DNA from: Luidia sarsii
Lineage: Eukaryota; Echinodermata; Asteroidea; Paxillosida; Luidiidae
Length of the DNA stretch: 64,000 bases
Direction: 5' to 3'
NCBI GenBank assembly: GCA_949987565.1
Contig: OX465109.1
Coordinates: forward strand, 20,914,799 to 20,978,798
In this document: one piece after another, positions 21,801 through 36,393 of the stretch
Numbering within the stretch: the first letter of the stretch is position 1
Layout of the letters: the number at the start of each line of letters is the position of its first letter
Translations under genes and position numbers: made by a program
Notes under the pieces: generated by a model
What the model was told of the DNA's origin: nothing
The model's input: the letters and a program-made list of their open reading frames with translations, nothing else
The model's database searches: none

Positions 21801-24600
21801 AACGTCCCCTCGTATGAACACACAGTTGACACTCAGACGGATGAAGGGTCGTTGCCTTTCCGTGGAAAACCATCAAAAGAAATGTTCTCCAAACTCAGTA
21901 ACTTTAACACTTGTCGTTAGAGGAATTCTAGACCTCTTCTTAGGGCAAATTTGAATCTCGTCAGCATCATATTTAATGAAATATTAATTTGCAAACCCTA
22001 TATTCCTACTCAGTTACTCTCTGCCGTCGACCATAATGCCAGCGACTGGACAATGGCAGCTCAGAGAAACAGGTAGGCTCGCTCCCTTCTCCTGAAAATG
22101 TTTGAATAGAAATTGACCCCGAATTCAGATGTTTTGACTCAGGCCATTCGAGGAATCCTAGGGCTACTTTCAAGTCAAGTTTCAAGAATCAAAACCTAAA
22201 ATGTAATACGATATGAACACGCAAGGAATATGTCTCTGCCCATCACCTGCAAAATCTGCGAATCAACGTCCCCTCGTATGAATACACAGTAGACACTCAG
22301 ACGGATGAAGGGTCGTTGCCTTTCCGTGGAAAACCATCAAAAGAAATGTTCTCCAAACTCAGTAACTTTAACACTTGTCGTTAGAGGAATCCTAGACCTC
22401 TTCCTAGGGCAAATTTGAATCTCGTCAGCATCATATTTAATGAAATATTAATTTGCAAACCCTATATTCCTACTCAGTTACTCTCTGCCGTCGACCATAA
22501 TGCCAGCGACTGGACAATGGCAGCTCAGAGAAACAGGTAGGGTCGCTCCCTTCTCCTGAAAATGTTTGAATAGAAATTGACTCCGAATTCAGATGTTTTG
22601 ACTCAGGCCATTCGAGGAATCCTAGGGCTACTTTCAAGACAATTTTCAAGGATGAAAACCTAAAATGTAATACGATATGAACACGCAAGGAATATATCTC
22701 TGCCCATCACCTGCAAAATCTGCGAATCAACGTCCGCTCGTATGAATACACAGTTGACACTCAGACGGATGAAGTGTCGTTGCCTTTCCGTGGAAAACCA
22801 TCAAAAGAAATGTTCTCAAAACTCAGTAACTTTAACACTTGTCCTTAGAGGAACCCTAGACCTCTTCCTAGGGCAAATTTGAATCTCGTCAGCATCATAT
22901 TTAATGAAATATTAATTTGCAAACCCTATATTCCTACTGAGTTACTCTCTGCCGTCGACCATAATGCCAGCGACTGGACAATGGCAGCTCAGAGAAACAG
23001 GTAGGGTCGCTCCCTTCTCCTGAAAATGTTTGAATAGAAATTGACTCCGAATTCAGATGTTTTGACTCAGGCCATTCGAGGAATCCTAGGGCTACTTTCA
23101 AGACAATTTTCAAGGATGAAAACCTAAAATGTAATACGATATGAACACGCAAGGAATATATCTCTGCCCATCACCTGCAAAATCTGCGAATCAACGTCCG
23201 CTCGTATGAATACACAGTTGACACTCAGACGGATGAAGGGTCGTTGCCTTTCCGTGGAAAACCATCAAAAGAAATGTTCTCCACACTCAGTAACTTTAAC
23301 ACTTGTCGTTAGAGGAACCCTAGACCTCTTCTTAGGGCAAATTTGAATCTTGTCTGCATCATATTTAATGAAATATTAATTTGCAAACCCTATCTTCCTA
23401 CTCAGTTACTCTCTGCCGTCGACCATAATGCCAGCGACTGGACAATGGCAGCTCAGAGAAACAGGTAGGGTCGCTCCCTTCTCCTGAAAATGTTTGAATA
23501 GAAATTGACCCCGAATTCAGATGTTTTGACTCAGGGCATTCGAGGAATCCTAGGGCTACTTTCAAGCCAAGTTTCAAGAATCAAAACCTAAAATGTAATA
23601 CGATATGAACACGCAAGGAATATATCTCTGCCCATCAGATCAAATATCTGCGAATCAACGTCCGCTCGTATGAATACACAGTTGACACTCAGACAGATGA
23701 AGGGTCGTTGCCTTTCCGTGGAAAACCATCAGAAGAAATGTTCTCCAAACTCAGTAACTTCAACACTTGTCGTTACAGGAACCCTAGACCTCTTCATAGG
23801 GCAAATTTGAATATTCGCCAGCATCATATTTAATGAAATATTAATTTGCAAACCCTCTTGCTTGACTTGTTTCTACTCGGTCTCTTTCTGCCCTCGACCA
23901 TTAAAAGTACATGAACACACACACACTTCCTCAGTCATAAAGGTTAGTTTCCTTTGCGTGATGATAAAATAATTTAAACATGTGCGCTTTCAGTCATTTT
24001 AACAATGTTCGACGGCTTATTCCAGATTCATTTTTGTTTCGACCTACTCTATGGCGTTACTTCAGAACTACTTACGCAAAAGCAAACTTAAGTAAGTCGC
24101 CCCATATTCACACCACGCTACCATGCAAATGGCTATACAGGTGGAAATCTAAACAAATCGCCCCATATTCACCAGACGCTGTGACGCGTATCGCTGCGTA
24201 TCTTAAGACCGAACAGGTCTGAGAGGATGACCACCTAACTTTTGAGTATCTAGCGAGACCTGTTCACTTGAATAGACACGCACGGTGCACTTGTAGAATC
24301 ATTTTACTCTTGTCCTTGCGTATCTTTTGACCGAACAGGTCTGAGAGGATGACCACCTAACTTTGAATATTCAGTGAGACCCTTTCACCTTTGACTAGAA
24401 TACAGGCGGGCGGTGATCTTGCACAATCTTTTCACCCCTGTCTTCGCGTATCTTGAAACTGAACAGATCTGACTGAATGGCCAATCCCACCTATAACATA
24501 CAGGTGGACCATGAACCTGTAGAATCATTTCATCTTCTCGGTGCAGGATACATAGCGCAATGGTTGTCCCTACACGTTTAACATTACTTCACAAATACAT
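18799..24600. repeat. Higher-order unit 4, 5802 bp
   Basis: This unit is exactly 464 bp shorter than unit 3. The two near-identical aggctcgctccc monomers of units 2 and 3 (9474 and 9938) are represented by a single one (22006). Point differences from unit 3 include aataaaatatt near 21049, tactgagtt near 22938 and caacacttg near 23761. Confidence 0.93.
18899..23856 (+). repeat. Monomer array D (10 registers)
   Basis: The register starts are 19222, 19686, 20150, 20614, 21078, 21542, 22006, 22470, 22934 and 23398. It follows array C but has only one of the two aggctcgctccc monomers, which explains the 464-bp shorter unit. No gene is visible. Confidence 0.93.
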
Positions 24601-24700
24601 CACTTGACTTGCAAAGTGTACATTATCTTTCCGCTACTCTCCGCAGACTGTTCTATGCTCTTCTCAACAAAGACGAGCTCCCTCCTTATTGAAGAGGTTA
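23857..24700. repeat. Spacer copy 4 (short type)
   Basis: Short-type spacer matching copies 1-3. The adjacent left monomer has a private change (caacacttg near 23761) that is also seen before spacer 5 (about 30491), linking these two units. Confidence 0.9.
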
Positions 24701-27700
24701 TCCTAGGAATCCTAGGGATACTTCCAAGCCAAGTTTCAAGAATCAAAACCTAAAATGTAATACGATATGAACACGCAAGGAATATATCTCTGCCCATCAC
24801 CTCCAAAATCTGCAAATCAACGTCCGCTCGTATGAATACACAGTTGACACTCAGACAGATGAAGGGTCGTTGTCTTTCCGTGGAAAACCATCAAAAGAAA
24901 TGTTCTCCAAACTCAGTAACTTTAACACTTGTCGTTAGAGGAATCCTAGACCTCTTCCTAGGGCAAATTTGAATGTCGTCAGCATCATATTTAATGAAAT
25001 ATTAATTTGCAAACCCTATCTTCCTACTCAGTTACTCTCTGCCGTCGACCATAATGCCAGCGACTGGACAATGGCAGCTCAGAGAAACAGGTAGGGTCGC
25101 TCCCTTCTCCTGAAAATGTTTGAATAGAAATTGACTCCGAATTCAGATGTTTTGACTCAGGCCATTCGAGGAATCCTAGGGCTACTTTCAAGCCAATTTT
25201 CAAGGATGAAAACCTAAAGTGTAATACGATATGAACACGCAAGGAATATATCTCTGCCCATCACCTCCAAAATCTGTAAATCAACGTCCGCTCGTATGAA
25301 TACACAGTTGACACTCAGACAGATGAAGGGTCGTTGTCTTTCCGTGGAAAACCATCAAAAGAAATGTTCTCCAAACTCAGTAACTTTAACACTTGTCGTT
25401 AGAGGAACCCTAGACCTCTTCTTATGGCAAATTTGAATCTTGTCAGCATCATATTTAATGAAATATTAATTTGCTAACCCTATCTTCCTACTCAGTTACC
25501 CTCTGCCGTCGACCATAATGCCAGCGACTGGACAATGGCAGCTCAGAGAAACAGGTAGGGTCGCTCCCTTCTCCTGAAAATGTTTGAATAGAAATTGACT
25601 CCGAATTCAGATGTTTTGACTCAGGCCATTCGAGGAATCCTAGGGCTACTTTCAAGCCAATTTTCAAGGATGAAAACCTAAAGTGTAATACGATATGAAC
25701 ACGCAAGGAATATATCTTTGCCCATCACCTGCAAAATCTGCGAATCAACGTCCCCTCGTATGAACACACAGTTGACACTCAGACGGATGAAGGGTCGTTG
25801 CCTTTCCGTGGAAAACCATCAAAAGAAATGTTCTCCAAACTCAGTAACTTTAACACTTGTCGTTAGAGGAATTCTAGACCTCTTCTTAGGGCAAATTTGA
25901 ATCTCGTCAGCATCATATTTAATGAAATATTAATTTGCAAACCCTATATTCCTACTCAGTTACTCTCTGCCGTCGACCATAATGCCAGCGACTGGACAAT
26001 GGCAGCTCAGAGAAACAGGTAGGGTCGCTCCCTTCTCCTGAAAATGTTTGAATAGAAATTGACCCCGAATTCAGATGTTTTGACTCAGGCCATTCGAGGA
26101 ATCCTAGGGCTACTTTCAAGCCAATTTTCAAGGATGAAAACCTAAAATGTAATACGATATGAACACGCAAGGAATATATCTCTGCCCATCACCTTCAAAA
26201 TCTGCGAATCAACGTCCGCTCGTATGAATACACAGTTGACACTCAGACGGATGAAGGGTCGTTGCCTTTCCGTGGAAAACCATCAAAAGAAATGTTCTCC
26301 AAACTCAGTAACTTTAACACTTGTCGTTAGAGGAATCCTAGACCTCTTCCTAGGGCAAATTTGAATGTCGTCAGCATCATATTTAATGAAATATTAATTT
26401 GCAAACCCTATCTTCCTACTCAGTTACTCTCTGCCGTCGACCATAATGCCAGCGACTGGACAATGGCAGCTCAGAGAAACAGGTAGGGTCGCTCCCTTCT
26501 CCTGAAAATGTTTGAATAGAAATTGACTCCGAATTCAGATGTTTTGACTCAGGCCATTCGAGGAATCCTAGGGCTACTTTCAAGCCAATTTTCAAGGATG
26601 AAAACCTAAAGTGTAATACGATATGAACACGCAAGGAATATATCTCTGCCCATCACCTCCAAAATCTGTAAATCAACGTCCGCTCGTATGAATACACAGT
26701 TGACACTCAGACAGATGAAGGGTCGTTGTCTTTCCGTGGAAAACCATCAAAAGAAATGTTCTCCAAACTCAGTAACTTTAACACTTGTCGTTAGAGGAAC
26801 CCTAGACCTCTTCTTATGGCAAATTTGAATCTTGTCAGCATCATATTTAATGAAATATTAATTTGCTAACCCTATCTTCCTACTCAGTTACCCTCTGCCG
26901 TCGACCATAATGCCAGCGACTGGACAATGGCAGCTCAGAGAAACAGGTAGGGTCGCTCCCTTCTCCTGAAAATGTTTGAATAGAAATTGACTCCGAATTC
27001 AGATGTTTTGACTCAGGCCATTCGAGGAATCCTAGGGCTACTTTCAAGCCAATTTTCAAGGATGAAAACCTAAAGTGTAATACGATATGAACACGCAAGG
27101 AATATATCTTTGCCCATCACCTGCAAAATCTGCGAATCAACGTCCCCTCGTATGAACACACAGTTGACACTCAGACGGATGAAGGGTCGTTGCCTTTCCG
27201 TGGAAAACCATCAAAAGAAATGTTCTCCAAACTCAGTAACTTTAACACTTGTCGTTAGAGGAATTCTAGACCTCTTCTTAGGGCAAATTTGAATCTCGTC
27301 AGCATCATATTTAATGAAATATTAATTTGCAAACCCTATATTCCTACTCAGTTACTCTCTGCCGTCGACCATAATGCCAGCGACTGGACAATGGCAGCTC
27401 AGAGAAACAGGTAGGGTCGCTCCCTTCTCCTGAAAATGTTTGAATAGAAATTGACTCCGAATTCAGATGTTTTGACTCAGGCCATTCGAGGAATCCTAGG
27501 GCTACTTTCAAGCCAAGTTTCAAGGATGAAAACCTAAAATGTAATAGGATATGAACACGCTAGGAATATATCTCTGCCCATCACCTGCAAAATCTGCGAC
27601 TCAACGTCCGCTCGTGTAAATACACAGTTGACACTCAGACAGATGAAAGGTCGTTGCCTTTCCGTGGAAAATCATCAAAAGAAATGTTCTCTAAAGTCAG

Positions 27701-30700
27701 TAACTTTAACACTTGTCGTTAGAGGAACCCTAGACCTCTTCCTAGGGCAAATTTGAATCTTGTCAGCATCATATTTAATGAAATATTAATTTGCAAACCC
27801 TATCTTCCTACTCAGTTACTCTCTGCCGTCGACCATAATGCCAGCGACTGGACAATGGCAGCTCAGAGAAACAGGTAGGGTCGCTCCCTTCTCCTGAAAA
27901 TGTTTGAATAGAAATTGACTCCGAATTCAGATGTTTTGACTCAGGCCATTCGAGGAACCCTAGGGCTACTTTCAAGGCAAGTTTCAAGAATCAAAACCTA
28001 AAATGTAAAACGATATGAACACGCAAGAAATATGTCTCTGCCCATCACCTCCAAAATCTGCAAATCAACGTCGCCTCGTATGAATACACAGTTGACACTC
28101 AGACAGATGAAAGGTCGTTGCCTTTCCGTGGAAAATCATCAAAAGAAATGTTCTCCAAACTCAGTAACTTTAACACTTGTCGTTAGAGGAATCCTATACC
28201 TCTTCCTAGGGCAAATTTGAATCTCGTCAGCATCATATTTAATGAAATATTAATTTGCAAACCCTATATTCCTACTCAGTTACTCTCTGCCGTCGACCAT
28301 AATGCCAGCGACTGGACAATGGCAGCTCAGAGAAACAGGTAGGCTCGCTCCCTTCTCCTGAAAATGTTTGAATAGAAATTGACCCCGAATTCAGATGTTT
28401 TGACTCAGGCCATTCGAGGAATCCTAGGGCTACTTTCAAGGCAAGTTTCAAGAATCAAAACCTAAAATGTAAAACGATATGAACACGCAAGAAATATGTC
28501 TCTGCCCATCACCTCCAAAATATGCGAATCAACGTCGCCTCGTATGAATACACAGTTGACACTCAGACAGATGAAAGGTCGTTGCCTTTCCGTGGAAAAT
28601 CATCAAAAGAAATGTTCTCCAAACTCAGTAACTTTAACACTTGTCGTTAGAGGAACCCTAGACCTCTTCCTAGGGCAAATTTGAATCTTGTCAGCATCAT
28701 ATTTAATGAAATATTAATTTGCAAACCCTATCTTCCTACTCAGTTACTCTCTGCCGTCGACCATAATGCCAGCGACTGGACAATGGCAGCTCAGAGAAAC
28801 AGGTAGGGTCGCTCCCTTCTCCTGAAAATGTTTGAATAGAAATTGACTCCGAATTCAGATGTTTTGACTCAGGCCATTCGAGGAATCCTAGGGCTACTTT
28901 CAAGCCAATTTTCAAGGATGAAAACCTAAAGTGTAATACGATATGAACACGCAAGGAATATATCTTTGCCCATCACCTGCAAAATCTGCGAATCAACGTC
29001 CCCTCGTATGAACACACAGTTGACACTCAGACGGATGAAGGGTCGTTGCCTTTCCGTGGAAAACCATCAAAAGAAATGTTCTCCAAACTCAGTAACTTTA
29101 ACACTTGTCGTTAGAGGAATCCTAGACCTCTTCCTAGGGCAAATTTGAATCTCGTCAGCATCATATTTAATAAAATATTAATTTGCAAACCCTATATTCC
29201 TACTCAGTTACTCTCTGCCGTCGACCATAATGCCAGCGACTGGACAATGGCAGCTCAGAGAAACAGGTAGGGTCGCTCCCTTCTCCTGAAAATGTTTGAA
29301 TAGAAATTGACTCCGAATTCAGATGTTTTGACTCAGGCCATTCGAGGAATCCTAGGGCTACTTTCAAGCCAATTTTCAAGGATGAAAACCTAAAATGTAA
29401 TACGATATGAACACGCAAGGAATATATCTCTGCCCATCACCTGCAAAATATGCGAATCAACGTCGCCTCGTATGAATACACAGTTGACACTCAGACAGAT
29501 GAAAGGTCGTTGCCTTTCCGTGGAAAATCATCAAAAGAAATGTTCTCCAAACTCAGTAACTTTAACACTTGTCGTTAGAGGAATCCTAGACCTCTTCCTA
29601 GGGCAAATTTGAATCTCGTCAGCATCATATTTAATGAAATATTATTTTGCAAACCCTATCTTCCTACTCAGTTACTCTCTGCCGTCGACCATAATGCCAG
29701 CGACTGGACAATGGCAGCTCAGAGAAACAGGTAGGGTCGCTCCCTTCTCCTGAAAATGTTTGAATAGAAATTGACTCCGAATTAAGATGTTTTGACTCAG
29801 GCCATTCGAGGAATCCTAGGGCTACTTTCAAGCCAATTTTCAAATATGAAAACCTAAAGTGTAATACGATATGAACACGCAAGGAATATATCTCTGCCCA
29901 TCACCTTCAAAATCTGCGATTCAACGTCCGCTCGTATGAATACACAGTTGACACATAGACGGATGAAGGGTCGTTGCCTTTCCGTGGAAAACCATCAAAA
30001 GAAATGTTCTCCAAACTCAGTAACTTTAACACTTGTCGTTAGAGGAACCCTAGACCTCTTCCTAGGGCAAATTTGAATCTCGTCAGCATCATATTTAATG
30101 AAATATTAATTTGCAAACCCTATATTCCTACTCAGTTACTCTCTGCCGTCGACCATAATGCCAGCGACTGGACAATGGCAGCTCAGAGAAACAGGTAGGG
30201 TCGCTCCCTTCTCCTGAAAATGTTTGAATAGAAATTGACACCGAATTCAGATGATTTGACTCAGGCCATTCGAGGAATCCTAGGGCTACTTTCAAGCCAA
30301 GTTTCAAGAATCAAAACCTAAAATGTAATACGATATGAACACGCAAGGAATATATCTCTGCCCATCAGATCAAATATCTGCGAATCAACGTCCGCTCGTA
30401 TGAATACACAGTTGACACTCAGACAGATGAAGGGTCGTTGCCTTTCCGTGGAAAACCATCAGAAGAAATGTTCTCCAAACTCAGTAACTTCAACACTTGT
30501 CGTTACAGGAACCCTAGACCTCTTCATAGGGCAAATTTGAATATTCGCCAGCATCATATTTAATGAAATATTAATTTGCAAACCCTCTTGCTTGACTTGT
30601 TTCTACTCGGTCTCTTTCTGCCCTCGACCATTAAAAGTACATGAACACACACACACTTCCTCAGTCATAAAGGTTAGTTTCCTTTGCGTGATGATAAAAT

Positions 30701-31330
30701 AATTTAAACATGTGCGCTTTCAGTCATTTTAACAATGTTCGACGGCTTATTCCAGATTCATTTTTGTTTCGACCTACTCTATGGCGTTACTTCAGAACTA
30801 CTTACGCAAAAGCAAACTTAAGTAAGTCGCCCCATATTCACACCACGCTACCATGCAAATGGCTATACAGGTGGAAATCTAAACAAATCGCCCCATATTC
30901 ACCAGACGCTGTGACGCGTATCGCTGCGTATCTTAAGACCGAACAGGTCTGAGAGGATGACCACCTAACTTTTGAGTATCTAGCGAGACCTGTTCACTTG
31001 AATAGACACGCACGGTGCACTTGTAGAATCATTTTACTCTTGTCCTTGCGTATCTTTTGACCGAACAGGTCTGAGAGGATGACCACCTAACTTTGAATAT
31101 TCAGTGAGACCCTTTCACCTTTGACTAGAATACAGGCGGGCGGTGATCTTGCACAATCTTTTCACCCCTGTCTTCGCGTATCTTGAAACTGAACAGATCT
31201 GACTGAATGGCCAATCCCACCTATAACATACAGGTGGACCATGAACCTGTAGAATCATTTCATCTTCTCGGTGCAGGATACATAGCGCAATGGTTGTCCC
31301 TACACGTTTAACATTACTTCACAAATACAT
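24601..31330. repeat. Higher-order unit 5, 6730 bp
   Basis: This is 464 bp longer than units 1-3, with 12 registers (25024 to 30128). Its first monomer is a fusion: it resembles the start of unit 4 up to about 24873 and the following monomer from about 24944. From 27344 it carries subtypes absent from units 1-4 (aataggatatgaacacgc, acgtcgcctcg, attattttgc). Its last spacer-proximal part matches unit 4 again after about 30266. Confidence 0.93.
24701..30586 (+). repeat. Monomer array E (12 registers)
   Basis: The register starts are 25024, 25488, 25952, 26416, 26880, 27344, 27808, 28272, 28736, 29200, 29664 and 30128. The left half uses trimer subtypes. From 27344 other subtypes appear: aataggatatgaacacgcta near 27542, acgcaagaaatatg near 28022 and 28486, acgtcgcctcg near 28068, 28532 and 29460, and attattttgc near 29641. 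No gene is visible. Confidence 0.92.
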
Positions 31331-31430
31331 CACTTGACTTGCAAAGTGTACATTATCTTTCCGCTACTCTCCGCAGACTGTTCTATGCTCTTCTCAACAA
31401 AGACGAGCTCCCTCCTTATTGAAGAGGTTA
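30587..31430. repeat. Spacer copy 5 (short type)
   Basis: Short-type spacer, offset 6730 from copy 4, with the same three subrepeats. It is the last short-type copy; the next spacer is the longer form. Confidence 0.9.
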
Positions 31431-34400
31431 TCCTAGGAATCCTAGGGATACTTCCAAGCCAAGTTTCAAGAATCAAAACCTAAAATGTAATACGATATGA
31501 ACACGCAAGGAATATATCTCTGCCCATCACCTCCAAAATCTGCAAATCAACGTCCGCTCGTATGAATACACAGTTGACACTCAGACAGATGAAGGGTCGT
31601 TGTCTTTCCGTGGAAAACCATCAAAAGAAATGTTCTCCAAACTCAGTAACTTTAACACTTGTCGTTAGAGGAATCCTAGACCTCTTCCTAGGGCAAATTT
31701 GAATGTCGTCAGCATCATATTTAATGAAATATTAATTTGCAAACCCTATCTTCCTACTCAGTTACTCTCTGCCGTCGACCATAATGCCAGCGACTGGACA
31801 ATGGCAGCTCAGAGAAACAGGTAGGGTCGCTCCCTTCTCCTGAAAATGTTTGAATAGAAATTGACTCCGAATTCAGATGTTTTGACTCAGGCCATTCGAG
31901 GAATCCTAGGGCTACTTTCAAGCCAATTTTCAAGGATGAAAACCTAAAGTGTAATACGATATGAACACGCAAGGAATATATCTCTGCCCATCACCTCCAA
32001 AATCTGTAAATCAACGTCCGCTCGTATGAATACACAGTTGACACTCAGACAGATGAAGGGTCGTTGTCTTTCCGTGGAAAACCATCAAAAGAAATGTTCT
32101 CCAAACTCAGTAACTTTAACACTTGTCGTTAGAGGAACCCTAGACCTCTTCTTATGGCAAATTTGAATCTTGTCAGCATCATATTTAATGAAATATTAAT
32201 TTGCTAACCCTATCTTCCTACTCAGTTACCCTCTGCCGTCGACCATAATGCCAGCGACTGGACAATGGCAGCTCAGAGAAACAGGTAGGGTCGCTCCCTT
32301 CTCCTGAAAATGTTTGAATAGAAATTGACTCCGAATTCAGATGTTTTGACTCAGGCCATTCGAGGAATCCTAGGGCTACTTTCAAGCCAATTTTCAAGGA
32401 TGAAAACCTAAAGTGTAATACGATATGAACACGCAAGGAATATATCTTTGCCCATCACCTGCAAAATCTGCGAATCAACGTCCCCTCGTATGAACACACA
32501 GTTGACACTCAGACGGATGAAGGGTCGTTGCCTTTCCGTGGAAAACCATCAAAAGAAATGTTCTCCAAACTCAGTAACTTTAACACTTGTCGTTAGAGGA
32601 ATTCTAGACCTCTTCTTAGGGCAAATTTGAATCTCGTCAGCATCATATTTAATGAAATATTAATTTGCAAACCCTATATTCCTACTCAGTTACTCTCTGC
32701 CGTCGACCATAATGCCAGCGACTGGACAATGGCAGCTCAGAGAAACAGGTAGGGTCGCTCCCTTCTCCTGAAAATGTTTGAATAGAAATTGACCCCGAAT
32801 TCAGATGTTTTGACTCAGGCCATTCGAGGAATCCTAGGGCTACTTTCAAGCCAATTTTCAAGGATGAAAACCTAAAATGTAATACGATATGAACACGCAA
32901 GGAATATATCTCTGCCCATCACCTTCAAAATCTGCGAATCAACGTCCGCTCGTATGAATACACAGTTGACACTCAGACGGATGAAGGGTCGTTGCCTTTC
33001 CGTGGAAAACCATCAAAAGAAATGTTCTCCAAACTCAGTAACTTTAACACTTGTCGTTAGAGGAATCCTAGACCTCTTCCTAGGGCAAATTTGAATGTCG
33101 TCAGCATCATATTTAATGAAATATTAATTTGCAAACCCTATCTTCCTACTCAGTTACTCTCTGCCGTCGACCATAATGCCAGCGACTGGACAATGGCAGC
33201 TCAGAGAAACAGGTAGGGTCGCTCCCTTCTCCTGAAAATGTTTGAATAGAAATTGACTCCGAATTCAGATGTTTTGACTCAGGCCATTCGAGGAATCCTA
33301 GGGCTACTTTCAAGCCAATTTTCAAGGATGAAAACCTAAAGTGTAATACGATATGAACACGCAAGGAATATATCTCTGCCCATCACCTCCAAAATCTGTA
33401 AATCAACGTCCGCTCGTATGAATACACAGTTGACACTCAGACAGATGAAGGGTCGTTGTCTTTCCGTGGAAAACCATCAAAAGAAATGTTCTCCAAACTC
33501 AGTAACTTTAACACTTGTCGTTAGAGGAACCCTAGACCTCTTCTTATGGCAAATTTGAATCTTGTCAGCATCATATTTAATGAAATATTAATTTGCTAAC
33601 CCTATCTTCCTACTCAGTTACCCTCTGCCGTCGACCATAATGCCAGCGACTGGACAATGGCAGCTCAGAGAAACAGGTAGGGTCGCTCCCTTCTCCTGAA
33701 AATGTTTGAATAGAAATTGACTCCGAATTCAGATGTTTTGACTCAGGCCATTCGAGGAATCCTAGGGCTACTTTCAAGCCAATTTTCAAGGATGAAAACC
33801 TAAAGTGTAATACGATATGAACACGCAAGGAATATATCTTTGCCCATCACCTGCAAAATCTGCGAATCAACGTCCCCTCGTATGAACACACAGTTGACAC
33901 TCAGACGGATGAAGGGTCGTTGCCTTTCCGTGGAAAACCATCAAAAGAAATGTTCTCCAAACTCAGTAACTTTAACACTTGTCGTTAGAGGAATTCTAGA
34001 CCTCTTCTTAGGGCAAATTTGAATCTCGTCAGCATCATATTTAATGAAATATTAATTTGCAAACCCTATATTCCTACTCAGTTACTCTCTGCCGTCGACC
34101 ATAATGCCAGCGACTGGACAATGGCAGCTCAGAGAAACAGGTAGGGTCGCTCCCTTCTCCTGAAAATGTTTGAATAGAAATTGACTCCGAATTCAGATGT
34201 TTTGACTCAGGCCATTCGAGGAATCCTAGGGCTACTTTCAAGCCAAGTTTCAAGGATGAAAACCTAAAATGTAATAGGATATGAACACGCTAGGAATATA
34301 TCTCTGCCCATCACCTGCAAAATCTGCGACTCAACGTCCGCTCGTGTGAATACACAGTTGACACTCAGACAGATGAAAGGTCGTTGCCTTTCCGTGGAAA

Positions 34401-36393
34401 ATCATCAAAAGAAATGTTCTCTAAAGTCAGTAACTTTAACACTTGTCGTTAGAGGAACCCTAGACCTCTTCCTAGGGCAAATTTGAATCTTGTCAGCATC
34501 ATATTTAATGAAATATTAATTTGCAAACCCTATCTTCCTACTCAGTTACTCTCTGCCGTCGACCATAATGCCAGCGACTGGACAATGGCAGCTCAGAGAA
34601 ACAGGTAGGGTCGCTCCCTTCTCCTGAAAATGTTTGAATAGAAATTGACTCCGAATTCAGATGTTTTGACTCAGGCCATTCGAGGAACCCTAGGGCTACT
34701 TTCAAGGCAAGTTTCAAGAATCAAAACCTAAAATGTAAAACGATATGAACACGCAAGAAATATGTCTCTGCCCATCACCTCCAAAATCTGCAAATCAACG
34801 TCGCCTCGTATGAATACACAGTTGACACTCAGACAGATGAAAGGTCGTTGCCTTTCCGTGGAAAATCATCAAAAGAAATGTTCTCCAAACTCAGTAACTT
34901 TAACACTTGTCGTTAGAGGAATCCTATACCTCTTCCTAGGGCAAATTTGAATCTCGTCAGCATCATATTTAATGAAATATTAATTTGCAAACCCTATATT
35001 CCTACTCAGTTACTCTCTGCCGTCGACCATAATGCCAGCGACTGGACAATGGCAGCTCAGAGAAACAGGTAGGCTCGCTCCCTTCTCCTGAAAATGTTTG
35101 AATAGAAATTGACCCCGAATTCAGATGTTTTGACTCAGGCCATTCGAGGAATCCTAGGGCTACTTTCAAGGCAAGTTTCAAGAATCAAAACCTAAAATGT
35201 AAAACGATATGAACACGCAAGAAATATGTCTCTGCCCATCACCTCCAAAATATGCGAATCAACGTCGCCTCGTATGAATACACAGTTGACACTCAGACAG
35301 ATGAAAGGTCGTTGCCTTTCCGTGGAAAATCATCAAAAGAAATGTTCTCCAAACTCAGTAACTTTAACACTTGTCGTTAGAGGAACCCTAGACCTCTTCC
35401 TAGGGCAAATTTGAATCTTGTCAGCATCATATTTAATGAAATATTAATTTGCAAACCCTATCTTCCTACTCAGTTACTCTCTGCCGTCGACCATAATGCC
35501 AGCGACTGGACAATGGCAGCTCAGAGAAACAGGTAGGGTCGCTCCCTTCTCCTGAAAATGTTTGAATAGAAATTGACTCCGAATTCAGATGTTTTGACTC
35601 AGGCCATTCGAGGAATCCTAGGGCTACTTTCAAGCCAATTTTCAAGGATGAAAACCTAAAGTGTAATACGATATGAACACGCAAGGAATATATCTTTGCC
35701 CATCACCTGCAAAATCTGCGAATCAACGTCCCCTCGTATGAACACACAGTTGACACTCAGACGGATGAAGGGTCGTTGCCTTTCCGTGGAAAACCATCAA
35801 AAGAAATGTTCTCCAAACTCAGTAACTTTAACACTTGTCGTTAGAGGAATCCTAGACCTCTTCCTAGGGCAAATTTGAATCTCGTCAGCATCATATTTAA
35901 TAAAATATTAATTTGCAAACCCTATATTCCTACTCAGTTACTCTCTGCCGTCGACCATAATGCCAGCGACTGGACAATGGCAGCTCAGAGAAACAGGTAG
36001 GGTCGCTCCCTTCTCCTGAAAATGTTTGAATAGAAATTGACTCCGAATTCAGATGTTTTGACTCAGGCCTTTCGAGGAATCCTAGGGCTACTTTCAAGCC
36101 AATTTTCAAGGATGAAAACCTAAAATGTAATACGATATGAACACGCAAGGAATATATCTCTGCCCATCACCTGCAAAATATGCGAATCAACGTCGCCTCG
36201 TATGAATACACAGTTGACACTCAGACAGATGAAAGGTCGTTGCCTTTCCGTGGAAAATCATCAAAAGAAATGTTCTCCAAACTCAGTAACTTTAACACTT
36301 GTCGTTAGAGGAATCCTAGACCTCTTCCTAGGGCAAATTTGAATCTCGTCAGCATCATATTTAATGAAATATTATTTTGCAAACCCTATCTTC

